Below, piece after piece: positions 29,204-36,810 of a stretch of DNA of 64,000 bases. The notes beneath the pieces are model-generated. The model worked only from the letters and a program-made list of their open reading frames with translations, had not been told where the DNA came from and did not search any database. The position numbers and the translations under genes were made by a program. The stretch's first letter is position 1; each line of letters begins with the position of its first letter. Origin of the DNA: an uncultured Pelosinus sp. (GTDB taxonomy: Bacteria > Bacillota > Negativicutes > UMGS1260); contig URQW01000001.1 of the NCBI GenBank assembly GCA_900550105.1, positions 186,001 through 250,000 on the forward strand, given 5' to 3'.

Positions 29204-30487
29204 ATGAAAGTAATTAAATTTGCCATCTTGCTTATTATTATTGCCTTACTATGCGGTTATGCCTCAGCCTCTAATTTCTCCCGACCCGCAAGTACCCCCA
29301 CGCTTCAAACCAATAAGCTTTATCTTGCCTGGAATAATGGGGAAGATGTTGTGATGTATGAACTGGAGATCCTGTCAAAACCTTCTCAAGCAAATGAATC
29401 CGTACCAAAAGAAAATATCCTCTACCATACAACAGCTATTTTTACGCCAGGTGTTGAACTAGATTTAAATGAGCCTGCTCTTGCACAGATTGATCTTGAT
29501 AAAACTTACTATCGAATTAGACCCTTAGATTTAGACCGAAAGCCTATTGGGCCTTTTTCTAAACCTATGCCACTATCTAGCGGTCAATTAAATCCGACAA
29601 AACCGCAGCCCACAGCTCTTTTTAATACGAATCGGCCCGTACCGCTTTACCCGACCTATTCTTGGATTCCAGTACTCGGAGCTACCCATTATACTATTGA
29701 GATTACGAAAGAAGCTCCAGAAAACCCCAATGGAATCACCCCCTCAAAAAACCGAGTGCGTAGTTACGACGTAGATGGAGGGGCTGATTGTTATGACCAA
29801 CATGCCTACGTAGAAGAAGGTACCTATTACTGGAGAGTACTGGCGCTAAATAGTGACGATCAACCTATAGGTACTTATTCGGATGCCATTCCTTTTCATG
29901 TTACTTTAAAACATTACACATGGGCCGTTTTGGGCGACAGCATTACCCATGGCGGCGGAGCTGTATCCAACCCGCCTTCAGATATTAGATTTGATTACTC
30001 CTCCTACCTACCTTATGAAATGAAAAACTTGGGAAGAAGCGGTGACAGTGTGGAACTGCTAGTCAATCGTTTCAACAATGACGTTTTGCCCTTCCATCCC
30101 AAATATCTGTTGATCCTCGCGAGCGCTAACGGTATAAGAGGCGGAACGAAAGCAGAGGATGTCATTGACCAATTCCAAAAGCTAATAAAGAAATGTGAGA
30201 AAAATGACATAACTCCCATTTTCTTAACCATCCCCCCCATCAATCCGGCCAGAATTGAACAAGTCTTTCATAAGCCATCTGTTGATGACTGGCAAGATCA
30301 AACTAACATCGTAAATGCATTCCTAAAAAAACAGCAATATGTAATTGATATCAATCCTTTGTTAAGCGACAATAACGGCATTTTGCCTGTCAGGTATTCT
30401 CAAGATGGGTTACATCCTGATATCTCTGGCAAAAAAGTAATCGCCAACGCGGTAATTAAGTTCCTTCGTACTTTTGATGAAAATTGA
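29204..30487 (+). CDS. Secreted SGNH/GDSL-type hydrolase with Fn3-like N-terminal modules
   Basis: 427 residues. The N-terminal hydrophobic segment FAILLIIIALLCGYASA is a signal peptide or anchor. Two beta-rich modules (about 35-125 and 135-230; LYLAWNNGEDVVMYELEI and YSWIPVLGATHYTIEITKE) look like fibronectin-III folds. The catalytic SGNH domain follows: block I GDSITHG with Ser at 246, block III with SANG, and block V DGLHPD with the Asp/His pair. This fits an extracellular esterase acting on acyl or acetyl groups of polysaccharide or lipid; the substrate is unknown. It is monocistronic, with a terminator after it. Confidence 0.88.
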   Translation: MKVIKFAILLIIIALLCGYASASNFSRPASTPTLQTNKLYLAWNNGEDVVMYELEILSKPSQANESVPKENILYHTTAIFTPGVELDLNEPALAQIDLDKTYYRIRPLDLDRKPIGPFSKPMPLSSGQLNPTKPQPTALFNTNRPVPLYPTYSWIPVLGATHYTIEITKEAPENPNGITPSKNRVRSYDVDGGADCYDQHAYVEEGTYYWRVLALNSDDQPIGTYSDAIPFHVTLKHYTWAVLGDSITHGGGAVSNPPSDIRFDYSSYLPYEMKNLGRSGDSVELLVNRFNNDVLPFHPKYLLILASANGIRGGTKAEDVIDQFQKLIKKCEKNDITPIFLTIPPINPARIEQVFHKPSVDDWQDQTNIVNAFLKKQQYVIDINPLLSDNNGILPVRYSQDGLHPDISGKKVIANAVIKFLRTFDEN

Positions 30488-30536
30488 AATGTAACTTGAT
30501 GAAGCAATCTGAACCCTCACAAAAAATGTATAGTAA

Positions 30537-30561
30537 AAAACCCGCGAAATTCGCGGGTTTT
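30537..30561 (+). terminator. Rho-independent terminator
   Basis: CCCGCGAA/TTCGCGGG perfect stem with flanking A4 and T4, 50 bases after the SGNH hydrolase stop. Confidence 0.85.
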
Positions 30562-30640
30562 AATTATTTCCGGATTCCCATACAATAAGATAGTTTGCTG
30601 ACTACTTTTATACTTTATCTTAAAATAGTTTATCAAACTA

Positions 30641-31303
30641 CTAGTCGTTTATGATCATCCAGTTCTCAGACGCTGCAGCAAACTGTTGCAAATCATTCAT
30701 AAATTGCGATGCATGATAACCATCTGCTATAGCATGATGAACTTGTAAACATACTGGCAATTGTAAGCTATCACCTTGTTCAAAGTACTTACCTATTGTA
30801 ATAATAGGCAAAAGAAACTCGGTATCGTCAAATAAATTTAGGTTAAAACCAGTAAAGCTCATCCACGGAATACAGGAAACTGGGAAGCAATTAGGTGGAC
30901 AATCAGGTTTCGGAAAAAGGTCCTTACTATTCGAGTACTTCTCCATATCAACCTGAATATTATGATAAAACTCACTAAAATCATCCATATATTCCGTCCA
31001 AAGACTCGAAAAAGTATTTGTATTCTTATGAAATATCGTATAAGAAGGATTCATCCTATCCCAATATCCCAATTCCTTATCCTCATTGAAACATACCCTG
31101 AATTCCTGATGTGTGTTGACTACACTGGATATCATATAAAGAAATACGGGGTAAAGCTTTAATGATTTTGCTTTGACCGCTGGCACTAACGCTGTAATAT
31201 CTATATTGGATGTGATACTAAAGCCGCATTTTACATTCCTTAAATAATGCTCAAAATGTTGCTTACGTTCCCAATTTTCCATATCAATCTTATTAAAATT
31301 CAT
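30641..31303 (-). CDS. cat: Chloramphenicol O-acetyltransferase (type A)
   Basis: 220 residues, full length for the trimeric classical CAT. The active-site motif HHAIADGYH carries the catalytic His (about residue 190) and the conserved Asp. FKINRIDMENWERK-like N-terminus reads NKIDMENWERKQHFEHY, as in Gram-positive CATs. It acetylates chloramphenicol with acetyl-CoA in the cytoplasm. A strong AGGAGG lies 7 bases before the ATG but is locked in a 12-bp hairpin behind a 6-codon leader, so expression is probably inducible by translational attenuation. It sits at the left side of the rlmH-associated accessory region, which fits acquisition by transfer. Confidence 0.93.
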   Translation of the reverse strand: MNFNKIDMENWERKQHFEHYLRNVKCGFSITSNIDITALVPAVKAKSLKLYPVFLYMISSVVNTHQEFRVCFNEDKELGYWDRMNPSYTIFHKNTNTFSSLWTEYMDDFSEFYHNIQVDMEKYSNSKDLFPKPDCPPNCFPVSCIPWMSFTGFNLNLFDDTEFLLPIITIGKYFEQGDSLQLPVCLQVHHAIADGYHASQFMNDLQQFAAASENWMIIND

Positions 31304-31310
31304 TGTTTAC

Positions 31311-31347
31311 CCTCCTAAAAGATTAAATGAATTCTTCTTTTAGGAGG
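31311..31347 (-). promoter_or_regulatory. RBS-sequestering hairpin of the cat translational attenuator
   Basis: On the minus strand CCTCCTAAAAGA (31347-31336) is perfectly complementary to TCTTTTAGGAGG (31322-31311), with a 13-base loop. The right arm contains the AGGAGG of cat. The left arm starts directly after the leader stop codon. This is the arrangement known for cat-86 and the staphylococcal cat genes. Confidence 0.92.
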
Positions 31348-31368
31348 CTATTTCTCTGTCTTTTTCAT
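31348..31368 (-). CDS. cat leader peptide MKKTEK
   Basis: A six-codon ORF (ATG AAA AAG ACA GAG AAA TAG) with AAGGTGAG upstream, ending at the first base of the cat hairpin. Known cat leaders begin MVKTDK (cat-86) or MKKSED (staphylococcal plasmids), and chloramphenicol stalls the ribosome near codon 6. The match in sequence, length and place makes the role clear; it is too short for ORF callers. Confidence 0.88.
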   Translation of the reverse strand: MKKTEK

Positions 31369-31554
31369 GTTCTCACCTTATCATATAAAAATCAGCCAAC
31401 TATTTTTCTCACTATATCAACAGCTGCCTTTATTCCATTATATATGGAATCGGACTATTAGGACAATATTGGAGGATTCTGTTTGATCGATCCCAAACAC
31501 TATACCATTTCTTCCCACTCCAGCTTTTGGACTTACAGTATAAAATAGAAATCA

Positions 31555-31577
31555 TTAGTGATATTTTTCTCCGTATC
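31555..31577 (-). repeat. rlmH-3'-end-like att repeat a
   Basis: On the minus strand it reads GATACGGAGAAAAATATCAC then TAA. In frame this spells G-E-K-Y-H-stop, the C-terminus of RlmH. Same orientation as the genuine rlmH end at 44548. It lies 40 bases after the splB stop. Confidence 0.75.
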
Positions 31578-31616
31578 AAGTAATTGTTATCGAGGGGCGT
31601 CGGACTGTCTTGAGGA

Positions 31617-32639
31617 TTAGACAAAGTACTCCACTTTTGCTTCTGGAAAATATTGCTTTGCCTGAGCAAACATATACTCCCTTAATTGGGTCATTGTATC
31701 CTCTTGATAAAGATATTTGCCATAACCGAATTGTCCATATTTAAATCGTCGCATTCCCTCGTCCATGGGAAGAGTGGTTTGCGGAAACAGATCTAGTATC
31801 TGATTTTTTGCTCGTTTTGTAAAACGATGACTGATAAATTCAAAGGTAATATCCCGACGAGATGTTTTGGACAACTGATCATTTAGAGATTGAAATAACC
31901 AGTTATACTCTGCCTCCCAACCTTCGAAGTGCAAAATAGGAGCAATTATAAAACCCAAAGGATAACCAGCATCAGCCACTTTGACCGCAGCTGCCACCCG
32001 TTCTGCTGCCGTCGGGGTCAGATGCTCATATTCCCGTATAACAGTTGGGGCGTTAATACTAAATCTGAACCGAGTCCGGCCATTATGCCTAACAGTCAGT
32101 AGTGAATCAACATCCGTATACTTAGTTACAAACCGAAATCGCCCCAACGTTCGATTCGCAAAGAATTCAATCGATTGCCTCAATACTCCCGTTAAATATT
32201 CCGTGGGAATAGGATCAGAGGTAGCCGCCCCCTCAAAGAGGGTGACATCTGGCGCACGTTCGACCATATACTTGTCTGCCTGTTCTAATATTTGCTCGTT
32301 ATTGACATAAACACGCAAATATGGCTTTTTGCCCAACGTTGTAGCCAAATAACAATATTCACACATTCCCGGACAACTAGTATTCAAGGGAAGCTGATAA
32401 TGAGCCGAAGGCTTGCAAGTCGCAAATTCAGTGCCTCGACGTACGCCTACAACAAGAGTACGCTTGGCTTCACTAAATGCCTGCTGTTGGTTATCGCCCG
32501 GAATTCCGGTAACACGGTTGTGAGATCCTGTGAACTGAATGTCCACGGCCAAGGTCATCAACTTATCATAAATTTTCTTGCCAAGCGGAAATTCCAGCGC
32601 CTGAGGCTCAAAGAAAGCTCGTTTAGGTACAAAGCGCAT
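31617..32639 (-). CDS. splB: Spore photoproduct lyase
   Basis: 340 residues. It is a radical SAM enzyme with the SplB-type cluster motif CPGMCEYCYL (C-x3-C-x2-C), TSDPIPTEYLTGVLRQ-like sequence and the C-terminal region typical of the family. It reverses the spore photoproduct (5-thyminyl-5,6-dihydrothymine) in DNA during germination. The start at ATG 32639 has GGGAGTG upstream; the longer frame from 32654 would include that site. It lies in a two-gene segment bounded by rlmH-like repeats a and b, which suggests it is cassette cargo rather than a core copy. Confidence 0.93.
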   Translation of the reverse strand: MRFVPKRAFFEPQALEFPLGKKIYDKLMTLAVDIQFTGSHNRVTGIPGDNQQQAFSEAKRTLVVGVRRGTEFATCKPSAHYQLPLNTSCPGMCEYCYLATTLGKKPYLRVYVNNEQILEQADKYMVERAPDVTLFEGAATSDPIPTEYLTGVLRQSIEFFANRTLGRFRFVTKYTDVDSLLTVRHNGRTRFRFSINAPTVIREYEHLTPTAAERVAAAVKVADAGYPLGFIIAPILHFEGWEAEYNWLFQSLNDQLSKTSRRDITFEFISHRFTKRAKNQILDLFPQTTLPMDEGMRRFKYGQFGYGKYLYQEDTMTQLREYMFAQAKQYFPEAKVEYFV

Positions 32640-32778
32640 ATGCTTCACTCCCATAATATTTGAGTCTAGTATGCGCTATCATAACATCATCTAGTAATTC
32701 AAGTAGTTTCGTTGATGCTTCCAATTCTGCATCCAAGAATTCTTGCGGACTTCTCTTAATACGATCCGATATCGAATT
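32623..32778 (-). other. Possible small ORF or gene fragment overlapping the splB start
   Basis: A frame different from splB encodes a 51-residue, charged helical stretch (SDRIKRSPQEFLDAELEAS...LLELLDDVM) ending inside the first codons of splB. No ATG opens it (only ATA, TTG or an internal ATG), so it may be the decayed end of an upstream regulator, or start at a rare codon. Unrecognised. Confidence 0.3.
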
Positions 32779-32833
32779 TTATGTTCCTTACTCTTTTTCT
32801 TGTAAGATCATAAAATACAGTATCATTGATATA

Positions 32834-32873
32834 AAAGAAGAACAGGTACATAATATTACGCCTGTTCTTCTTT
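32834..32873. terminator. Bidirectional-looking hairpin between PNPOx-like gene and splB
   Basis: AAAGAAGAACAGG/CCTGTTCTTCTTT stem, 13 bp perfect, with a 14-base loop. It ends transcription of the PNPOx-like gene on the minus strand. Confidence 0.75.
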
Positions 32874-32920
32874 GTAGAATTGGCTGTTTGATTACGTGCC
32901 TTAAATAAATGGCTCTGCGC

Positions 32921-33349
32921 TTACCTGCGAAAATGAAGTTCGGCGCGAGCAACATTCTCCAAAGTGCGGAAGACTAAATTGGAAATCTCAAATTTATAAA
33001 TCGCCATAGCGGAATCGCTAAATCCAGAAAAAAAGTCCTCAGCGCCTGGTAGCTCTTCAATGATTTTGCGACGCACCTTTTCTTTTTCTTCTAAAAGAAG
33101 CTTCTCTTCCCCCACTAACTTGCCCTGTAGCCGAAGAACATTGCTATTTTCATCAACCGCACATAGCTCAACTACATTATTAGCTTCTATTTCTCTTGTT
33201 TTTTCAGTGTCCGTATAGCTGATAAGCCAAATGGTTCCCTCTTCGCTAACAAACGGACGCATCGGTCTCACTCGAGGCACGTTTTCATGCGAAGTACCCA
33301 AGAAACACACTTGGGTCTTCAATATCGAAATAATCTCATCGTTCAGCAT
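32921..33349 (-). CDS. Pyridoxamine 5'-phosphate oxidase-like (split-barrel) protein
   Basis: 142 residues of the FMN-binding split-barrel class. LGTSHENVPRVRPMRPFVSEEGTIWLISYTDTEK-type sequence (spread over residues 16-52) is typical of general-stress/PNPOx-like proteins. It probably binds FMN or F420 and reduces small substrates; true PNPO residues are not apparent. AAGGAG lies before the ATG. It shares the segment between rlmH-like repeats a and b with splB. Confidence 0.87.
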   Translation of the reverse strand: MLNDEIISILKTQVCFLGTSHENVPRVRPMRPFVSEEGTIWLISYTDTEKTREIEANNVVELCAVDENSNVLRLQGKLVGEEKLLLEEKEKVRRKIIEELPGAEDFFSGFSDSAMAIYKFEISNLVFRTLENVARAELHFRR

Positions 33350-33440
33350 AGCTTTCTCCTTTTTAACGAATTCTTATGAATACAAATTACAAGCTAAGAC
33401 AACTCGGTTTCTCCCGTTTCTTTTTGCATCATATTACCTT

Positions 33441-33527
33441 TCATCCGCTAGTTTCAACAACTCCGCCTGAATGGATTAGAGCTAGAACTGCCTCCAGTAC
33501 TAATAGTGACCTGTAAAACTTCGCCAT
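33441..33527 (-). CDS. Possible 28-residue small protein
   Basis: An ATG with an excellent GGGAGGAG site opens a 28-codon ORF beginning MAKFYRSLLVLEAVLALIHSG, hydrophobic in the middle as in a small membrane peptide, ending VVETSG. It lies 90 bases before the PNPOx-like gene, in the same direction. It is unrecognised and may be expressed or a relic. The rest of the gap 33350-33636 shows nothing else. Confidence 0.35.
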   Translation of the reverse strand: MAKFYRSLLVLEAVLALIHSGGVVETSG

Positions 33528-33636
33528 TTCTCCTCCCTCATAACTTTCTTAACAAACTAAAGGACTCTCGGGTACATTCTACAATTTCGCTCTCTAAGTA
33601 CCACTGTATAATTTGAAAATTCCCTCAAAAGCATAA

Positions 33637-33675
33637 AACTCCTGCCAAATTAACAGGAATTTGGCAGGAGTTCTT
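33637..33675. terminator. Hairpin (CTCCTGCCAAATT/AATTTGGCAGGAG)
   Basis: A 15-bp stem with a 6-base loop and T-rich flank. Its CTGCCAAATT core is shared with the hairpin at 15303. It closes the segment upstream of the PNPOx-like gene. Confidence 0.7.
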
Positions 33676-33692
33676 CATGCCTATTCGGCGAC

Positions 33693-33738
33693 AAAAAAAG
33701 ACCCCAATCCTCGTGATATAAGGATTGAGGCCTTTTTT
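33693..33738 (-). terminator. Terminator beside repeat b
   Basis: AAAAAAGACCCCAATCCT pairs with AGGATTGAGGCCTTTTTT across a 9-base loop. The same CAATCCT/AGGATTGA hairpin stands beside repeat d, so it seems to be part of the element end. Confidence 0.8.
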
Positions 33739-33742
33739 GCAG

Positions 33743-33768
33743 TTACAAATGATATTTTTCTCTGTACT
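33743..33768 (-). repeat. rlmH-3'-end-like att repeat b
   Basis: Minus strand: AGTACAGAGAAAAATATCAT then TTGTAA. In frame it spells R-E-K-Y-H-L-stop, the best match to the RlmH C-terminus after rlmH itself. It lies 10 bases after the WYL regulator stop. Confidence 0.8.
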
Positions 33769-33777
33769 TGAATCCAC

Positions 33778-34722
33778 TTAGTTTTGCAAAGCAAGATGTT
33801 CTTTTATCGTTTCCAATCTTTCGATGATAATCGTTTTTAAGCTGTCCGGCTGAATAGCCAAAAGGCTTTCACCGTAAATAATAAAATAGTTAGCGATAAA
33901 AGCCTCTTCCCATTTGTTGTAAAAACCGCTTATATACCATTCACCATTTTCCTGGTACAGTTCCATAGACGGATAGTGTTCTTTATGAAATATGTCTACC
34001 CCATTGCGGGAAACCTTAACCACAAAATCGATTGCTGTTTTGTCCCGGAACAGCTCACGGGCAGACACAAGAAATTCAGAAAGCGGTTTGGGAACATATT
34101 GATCACTAGGTTGCACAGAATGAATTCTGTCACAACGAAACACTTGCGGTTTTTGGGTTTGGAAATTGTACGCCGTTGCATACCATTGACCATAGGCAGA
34201 GGTTATATCAAAAAATTGAACATAATACTGTTTCTTGGTTTCTCCTTTTGTATAGCAAACCTCACAGACGCTTTCATTAACCGCCATTTGCAGAATATCA
34301 CCTAAATAAACGCAGTCATTTTTGTTCTGATGATGCCCTAAGCTAAAAATCAACTCCATTTTTCGAAGCCTTTGTATTCTTTCTTCGGAAATACAGCCTT
34401 CAAATTTTTGCTTTAGCTGTTCAATACTCAAATGAAACGGGGTGGATTGATAGGCATTCAGTGTCTGCATGGCAAAATACAGGGCGTGAACCTCGTCAAT
34501 TGTAAAAACGATGGGCGATAATAGACGGTTGGATAAAATGCCATAATACCCATTTCGTCCCGGATTGGAATAAATGGGCATGCCGATTTCCTCTAAAGAT
34601 TGAATATCCCGGAGAGCTGTGCTTTTAGAAATTGTATATCTGTGCATAATGTCTTTAAGATTGAAGGATTTTTTATCATTTAAATAGATCATCATATCAT
34701 TTAGCCGTTCTGATTTTTTCAT
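33778..34722 (-). CDS. WYL-domain transcriptional regulator with N-terminal HTH
   Basis: 314 residues. An HTH_11/DeoR-like winged helix (about 1-60: FNLKDIMHRYTISKSTALRDIQSLEEIG) precedes a WYL domain (about 130-210; YGQWYATAYNFQTQKPQVFRCDRIHSV) and a C-terminal extension, the standard layout of the YafY/PafC family. Such proteins bind nucleic acid or nucleotide ligands and often control DNA-damage or defence genes. The start at ATG 34722 has AGAGGA upstream; the longer frame lacks a site. It is divergent from the peptidase E gene with only 94 bases between them, so it probably controls that gene. Confidence 0.9.
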   Translation of the reverse strand: MKKSERLNDMMIYLNDKKSFNLKDIMHRYTISKSTALRDIQSLEEIGMPIYSNPGRNGYYGILSNRLLSPIVFTIDEVHALYFAMQTLNAYQSTPFHLSIEQLKQKFEGCISEERIQRLRKMELIFSLGHHQNKNDCVYLGDILQMAVNESVCEVCYTKGETKKQYYVQFFDITSAYGQWYATAYNFQTQKPQVFRCDRIHSVQPSDQYVPKPLSEFLVSARELFRDKTAIDFVVKVSRNGVDIFHKEHYPSMELYQENGEWYISGFYNKWEEAFIANYFIIYGESLLAIQPDSLKTIIIERLETIKEHLALQN

Positions 34723-34757
34723 AGGAGTTCCTCTTTTAAATTGAATGGTTTCACTAA

Positions 34758-34785
34758 TTGACACCATTATATATTATAGTATGGT
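34758..34785 (+). promoter_or_regulatory. Sigma-A promoter of the peptidase E gene
   Basis: TTGACA (34758-34763), 16 bases, TATGGT (34780-34785), in the short divergent region next to the WYL regulator start. Confidence 0.6.
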
Positions 34786-34816
34786 TAGACAGCAAATAAA
34801 GGAGATTACAGCAGCT

Positions 34817-35431
34817 ATGAAAAAAATGTTTTTGGTTTCATCTTTTAAGGATGCAGCTAACCGCTTCACCGAATTTGAAAAAGACCTGAGCGGTAAAACA
34901 GTAACCTTTATCCCTACTGCAAGCAAAGTAGAAAAGGTTGCATTTTATGTAAGCGCAGGCAGAAAAGCGCTTGAAAAAATGGGTTTGACCATTGACGAAC
35001 TGGAAATATCAACTGCAACAGCTGACGAAATACACGCAAAAATAAAAAATAATGACTTCATTTATGTAACGGGAGGAAATACTTTCTATCTGTTACAAGA
35101 ATTGAAACGAACAGGCGCAGATAAAATCATTATTGACGAGGTCAACGCTGGCAAGCTTTATATCGGTGAATCTGCCGGAGCAATGGTAGCATCAGCTAAT
35201 GTTGAATATGCCAAAGGAATGGACAGTATAAAAAAAGCTCCAAATTTAGAAAGTCTGGCGGCCTTAGGCTTGGTAGAATTTTATCCCGTACCGCACTATA
35301 CCAATCCACCTTTTGCGAAAAGTGCGCAAAAAATAATTGACACCTATTCTTCTACGTTACAATTAATCCCGATTAGCAACAAAGATGCCCTACTGGTAAC
35401 CAACAATGAAGTTAAGTTTGAAAGCAACTGA
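34817..35431 (+). CDS. Peptidase E-like (S51) serine hydrolase
   Basis: 204 residues with a class I glutaminase-like fold. The nucleophile elbow GESAGAM puts Ser at residue 119, and YVTGGNTFYLLQELK before it and YPVPHYTNPPF after it match the S51 family. Peptidase E cleaves N-terminal Asp dipeptides, but Firmicute members often have unknown substrates. It is slightly shorter than the usual 220-230 residues at the C-terminus, so it may be trimmed. The start MKKMFLVSSF is chosen by homology of the first strand; AAAGGAG lies 13 bases upstream, a little far. It is cassette cargo between repeats b and c. Confidence 0.85.
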   Translation: MKKMFLVSSFKDAANRFTEFEKDLSGKTVTFIPTASKVEKVAFYVSAGRKALEKMGLTIDELEISTATADEIHAKIKNNDFIYVTGGNTFYLLQELKRTGADKIIIDEVNAGKLYIGESAGAMVASANVEYAKGMDSIKKAPNLESLAALGLVEFYPVPHYTNPPFAKSAQKIIDTYSSTLQLIPISNKDALLVTNNEVKFESN

Positions 35432-35456
35432 ATGGACGGACTTCCGCAAAATACAA

Positions 35457-35499
35457 AAAGCAGACGGACTGTGGAACCCACAACTACGCCTGCTTCATT
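35457..35499 (+). terminator. Terminator of the peptidase E gene
   Basis: AAGCAGACG/CGCCTGCTT stem (one mismatch) with a 20-base loop followed by CATTTTG. A second small dyad TAAGAC/GTCTTA follows at 35533-35548. Confidence 0.55.
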
Positions 35500-35560
35500 T
35501 TGTTTGGAGAAATTCTGACTCATTTATTTTTTTAAGACCGCCGTCTTATTGGCAAAAATA

Positions 35561-35600
35561 CTACAAATGGTATTTTGCTCCGTATCACGTATAACGGTGC
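35561..35600 (-). repeat. rlmH-3'-end-like att repeat c with outer arm
   Basis: Minus strand: outer arm GCACCGTTATACGTGATAC then GGAGCAAAATACCATTTGTAG. In frame the inner part spells G-A-K-Y-H-L-stop. The outer arm is shared with repeats d and e. Confidence 0.78.
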
Positions 35601-35650
35601 AGGATAGGGCAATGAATTCGCCCTCTTGCCCTACGAATTCTACCTCTGTC

Positions 35651-36196
35651 TTACATTGACTGATACTTCAACTGCACAACTCCGGAGCTATACGTGCGCA
35701 CATTTGTAAGCGTTAGTCTGGTCCTTTTCTGTAAACCTTCGAATAATGGCTTGCCTGCTCCGAGAACGACCGGGTGAACAGATAATCGATACTCATCCAC
35801 TAACTCCAGTCTCATAAATGTGGAAATTAGACTTGCCCCACCATACAGCCACATATCTTTACCAGATTCCTGCTTGAGTTTCTCAATTTGCGTTTCAATA
35901 TCATAATTTATATATTGTACCGCTCCATCTGATCCTACGCTCGTAGTGGAAAAAACAATTTTCTTTTTACTATGAACCATTGCCCAAATCTGCTTTTCAG
36001 ATTCAGAAGAAGTAGGCGAAGGGGTATATTGTCCCCATAATTCATAGCTTTTCCTGCCGTATAAGATAGTGTCTACTTCACTGAGAAATTGGTCGAAAGC
36101 CATCTCGTCATCCATTATGCACCAATCTACTTCACCATTTGGGCCTTCGATAAACCCGTCTAGGGTCACTGCTAAATCTAATATTACTTTACGCAC
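35651..36196 (-). CDS. RibD C-terminal/dihydrofolate-reductase-like protein
   Basis: 181 residues of the RibD_C family (YyaP/YwjB type). It begins RKVILDLAVTLDGFIEGPNGEVDW and carries ILYGRKSYELW, IWLYGGASLI-like (MWLYGGASLIST) and HPVVLGAGKPLF motifs, i.e. an NADPH-binding DHFR fold. Function outside riboflavin synthesis is unknown; these are often mobile or resistance-associated. It lies in the segment between repeats c and d and is the last gene there before repeat c. Confidence 0.88.
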   Translation of the reverse strand: MRKVILDLAVTLDGFIEGPNGEVDWCIMDDEMAFDQFLSEVDTILYGRKSYELWGQYTPSPTSSESEKQIWAMVHSKKKIVFSTTSVGSDGAVQYINYDIETQIEKLKQESGKDMWLYGGASLISTFMRLELVDEYRLSVHPVVLGAGKPLFEGLQKRTRLTLTNVRTYSSGVVQLKYQSM

Positions 36197-36286
36197 TTAA
36201 ACCAAGCCTCCATACTTCTTACCTTGTTGCTGGCATACAGCCCGTGAACTCTGTCTTACTGCTGTTTCACAACTTCATAATACATT

Positions 36287-36673
36287 CTAATCTTTAATTT
36301 TTGGTGTTGCTTTAATACGCTTAATCCTATCTTTATTCCGTTCTCCCCAATCCTTCATTAATAAAATAATAGGCTCTAAGGTTTTCCCAAATTGCGTTAG
36401 AGAGTATTCTACCTTTGGAGGAACCTCCTTATAAACTTCACGGTGAATCAATCCATCTCGTTCTAACTCCCTTAGCTGTAATGTAAGCATGCGCTGTGTT
36501 ATACAGGGATGGAGCTTTTGAAATTCATTGAATCTCTTCGTACCATTAATAAGATGAAACAATATGATTCCTTTCCATTTTCCTCCAATTACATTTAAAG
36601 TTATTTCCACAGGACATCCTGCAAAACCAGAAGGATGACTAAATTCAATTTCGTTTTTCCCCATTTTGTTCAC
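36287..36673 (-). CDS. HxlR-family winged-helix regulator
   Basis: 128 residues. The HxlR winged helix has the characteristic C-P-V-E start ([24 protein letters not shown]) with a redox-type Cys at about residue 20, and [24 protein letters not shown]. Members such as YodB and CatR sense quinones or aldehydes through this Cys. It is divergent from a quinone reductase gene with a palindrome between them, so repression relieved by electrophiles is likely. Confidence 0.92.
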   Translation of the reverse strand: MNKMGKNEIEFSHPSGFAGCPVEITLNVIGGKWKGIILFHLINGTKRFNEFQKLHPCITQRMLTLQLRELERDGLIHREVYKEVPPKVEYSLTQFGKTLEPIILLMKDWGERNKDRIKRIKATPKIKD

Positions 36674-36677
36674 TCCA

Positions 36678-36699
36678 ATAGTATACTTTTTGATACTAT
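36678..36699. promoter_or_regulatory. Candidate HxlR operator
   Basis: ATAGTAT (36678-36684) and ATACTAT (36693-36699) form an inverted repeat just upstream of the HxlR start, in the region shared with the divergent reductase. Confidence 0.55.
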
Positions 36700-36810
36700 A
36701 TACAAATAATGTGCGTACTTTACATTTATCATTATATTTACTAGTATGAAAGTGCGCAACTCATATTTAAGTGTTGTGAACAAAACGCAGATGGAGAGTG
36801 AAATAAATTT

